Notes under the pieces: generated by a model
Database searches by the model: none
What the model was told of the DNA's origin: nothing
What the model saw: only the letters and a program-made list of their open reading frames with translations
Source: an uncultured Prevotella sp.
GTDB taxonomy: Bacteria > Bacteroidota > Bacteroidia > Bacteroidales > Bacteroidaceae
Length of the DNA stretch: 14,965 bases
Assembly: GCA_934203355.1 (NCBI GenBank)
Contig: CAKPZC010000053.1
Span: 1-14,965, forward strand
Direction: 5' to 3'
Shown: piece by piece, positions 13,628 through 14,965 of the stretch
Position numbering within the stretch: the first letter of the stretch is position 1
Layout of the letters: the number at the start of each line of letters is the position of its first letter
Program-made: the position numbers and the translations under genes

Positions 13628-14863
13628 ATGAAACTACTTGTAAAAAACATTCGCTGTCTTGCTGGTGTTGAATACGAGCCAAAACTCCGACTTAAAGGCA
13701 AGGAGATGGCTACATTCAACACCATCGACAACGCATGGCTTCTTGTCGAGAACGGACGGTTCGCACAGTTCGGCAGTACAGCCGACGCAATGCCACCACT
13801 CGACGATATCGACCAGACCATCGACGCTGAGGGCGGAATGGTGATGCCGTCGTGGTGCGACTCGCATACACATATCGTCTTTGCCGGAAGCCGCGAACGC
13901 GAGTTTGTCGACAAAATCAACGGACTTAGCTACGAGGAGATTGCACGACGTGGTGGCGGCATTCTCAATTCTGCCGACCTGCTGCACAACACGTCAGAAG
14001 ACGAACTCTATCGCCAAGCCATGCGCCGACTCAACGAGGTGATAAGCAAGGGCACCGGCTGCATCGAGATAAAGAGCGGCTACGGACTGAATCTCGACGA
14101 CGAACTGAAGATGCTACGCGTAATACAACGCATGAAGCAAAACACCAATGCCAAGATTGTATCTACATTCCTCGGAGCACATGCCGTGGCACGCGGAATG
14201 TCGCAGGACGAATACGTGAAACTCATCATCAACGAGATGATTCCCGAAGTAGGACGCCAACGACTTGCCGACTTTGTCGACGTGTTCTGCGACCGTGGAT
14301 TCTTCACACCCAAGGAGACAGCGCGCATTCTCGAAGCCGCTGCCACTTGGGGCATGCGCCCCAAGATTCATGCCGACGAGCTGGCTTCGTCGGGAGGAGT
14401 GGAGATAGGCGTGAAGCACGGAGCACTGTCGGTCGACCATTTGGAGAGCATGACCGAGGAAGAAATCAACATCCTGCGCGACACCGACACCATGCCAACC
14501 GTGTTGCCTGGCACATCGTTCTTCCTGAACATGCCTTATGGCAAGGCACGCAAGATGATTGATGCCGGACTGAGCGTGGCGGTAGCCAGCGACTATAACC
14601 CTGGTTCCACACCGTCGGGCGACATGAAATTTGTGGTTTCGCTGGCTTGTATAAAACTGCGCTTGCAACCAAACGAGGCTTTCAATGCAGCCACTTTAAA
14701 CGGTGCCTGTGCCATGGGCGAGAGTGCCGATTATGGAAGCATTACAAAAGGCAAGGTTGCCAACTTCTATATCACTACCCCACTGCCGTCCATCGACTTC
14801 ATCCCCTATGCCTACACAACACCAATAGTGAAAACTGTGGTGCTTGGCGGAATAGTTGAATAG
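13628..14863 (+). CDS. hutI: imidazolonepropionase
   Basis: This 411-residue enzyme of the amidohydrolase superfamily hydrolyses 4-imidazolone-5-propionate to N-formimino-L-glutamate. Metal ligands are visible: His80 and His82 (CDSHTHIVFAGSRE), His248 (KIHADELASSGG) and Asp322 (VASDYNPGS). They match the four-ligand site of Bacillus HutI (His80, His82, His249, Asp324). Further family blocks are IEIKSGYGLN and FLGAHAVARG with His185, plus DHLE with His271. The length is typical (~410). It starts 15 bp after hutH. Because its product is formiminoglutamate and the cluster carries FtcD, the pathway ends in glutamate and a one-carbon unit on folate rather than free formamide. Confidence 0.96.
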   Translation: MKLLVKNIRCLAGVEYEPKLRLKGKEMATFNTIDNAWLLVENGRFAQFGSTADAMPPLDDIDQTIDAEGGMVMPSWCDSHTHIVFAGSREREFVDKINGLSYEEIARRGGGILNSADLLHNTSEDELYRQAMRRLNEVISKGTGCIEIKSGYGLNLDDELKMLRVIQRMKQNTNAKIVSTFLGAHAVARGMSQDEYVKLIINEMIPEVGRQRLADFVDVFCDRGFFTPKETARILEAAATWGMRPKIHADELASSGGVEIGVKHGALSVDHLESMTEEEINILRDTDTMPTVLPGTSFFLNMPYGKARKMIDAGLSVAVASDYNPGSTPSGDMKFVVSLACIKLRLQPNEAFNAATLNGACAMGESADYGSITKGKVANFYITTPLPSIDFIPYAYTTPIVKTVVLGGIVE

Positions 14864-14901
14864 TTTTTAGGCGTAAGTATATGAGGGGGTGTCAAAATAG
14901 G

Positions 14902-14950
14902 AGTTAAAGGAAGTTAGGGCTTCGCCCGAAGTTAACGGAAGTTAGCGGAC
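14902..14950 (+). repeat. imperfect GTTAACGGAA-type repeats after hutI
   Basis: GTTAAAGGAA, GTTAGGG, GTTAACGGAA and GTTAGCGGA lie around a short GGGC/GCCC hairpin (14917-14927). The orientation (GTTAA on the coding strand, just after a gene end) is like array B, but the units are 9-10 bp and fewer. The window ends shortly after, so the full extent is unknown. Confidence 0.5.
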
Positions 14951-14965
14951 ATATGTATAATTTGT

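Noticed and set aside
14917..14927. GGGC/GCCC hairpin after hutI as an operon terminator
   Set aside because: The stem is only 4 bp with a 3-nt loop and no T-run follows; it may be part of a repeat. The true terminator probably lies beyond the window.
14941..14965. TATAATTTG at the right edge as a promoter for a following gene
   Set aside because: The spacing does not match TAnnTTTG exactly and no downstream gene is visible.

Overview
The window looks like chromosomal DNA of a Prevotella-like member of the Bacteroidales. Supporting signs are promoters of the Bacteroidetes type (TAnnTTTG with TTTG/TTG about 20 bp upstream), starts without a clear Shine-Dalgarno, large exported proteins ending in a degenerate type IX-like C-terminal signature (…DLQGxR…KGxxxVK…K), a BspA-like 26-residue leucine-rich repeat protein, and a folate-dependent histidine degradation operon with a long-form urocanase. 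No tRNA, rRNA, transposase, integrase or CRISPR array was seen.

Left part (1-3442, + strand): the last 25 codons of a truncated gene are followed by a 53-codon small peptide gene. Next come about 700 bp with hairpins, a 22-bp tandem repeat and a coding remnant with its own terminator. Then a 768-residue BspA-type LRR surface protein is followed 14 bp downstream by a second, 51-codon small peptide gene. The two small genes and the 14 bp before them share a 103-bp, nearly perfect direct repeat. It starts in the last codons of each upstream gene and ends at a conserved LAGSYI, after which the peptides diverge.

Middle (3443-7371, - strand): two exported proteins are read leftwards. One is an Omp28-like protein with a thioredoxin-fold CGWC motif (616 aa); the other is a 582-aa protein of unknown function with a duplicated module. 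Both end in the same kind of C-terminal signature as the LRR protein. The 616-aa gene ends in an unusually long hairpin terminator.

Right part (7372-14965, + strand): a 389-bp divergent intergenic region leads into a complete histidine-to-glutamate pathway. The genes are ftcD (fused formiminotransferase-cyclodeaminase), hutU, then a 608-bp repeat-rich gap, then hutH and hutI. HutH deaminates histidine to urocanate, HutU hydrates it to imidazolone propionate, and HutI opens the ring to N-formiminoglutamate. FtcD then moves the formimino group to tetrahydrofolate and releases ammonia, leaving glutamate and 5,10-methenyl-THF. No hutG or hutF is present or needed. No regulator gene is visible in the window.

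A family of 8-bp tandem repeats (GTTGACGA/GTTAACAA and relatives) starts at or inside the stop codons of the 616-aa gene and of hutU. It recurs in inverted orientation before hutH, and related copies occur after hutI. The two least explained things here are these stop-codon-anchored octamer arrays and the duplicated leader-like small peptides.
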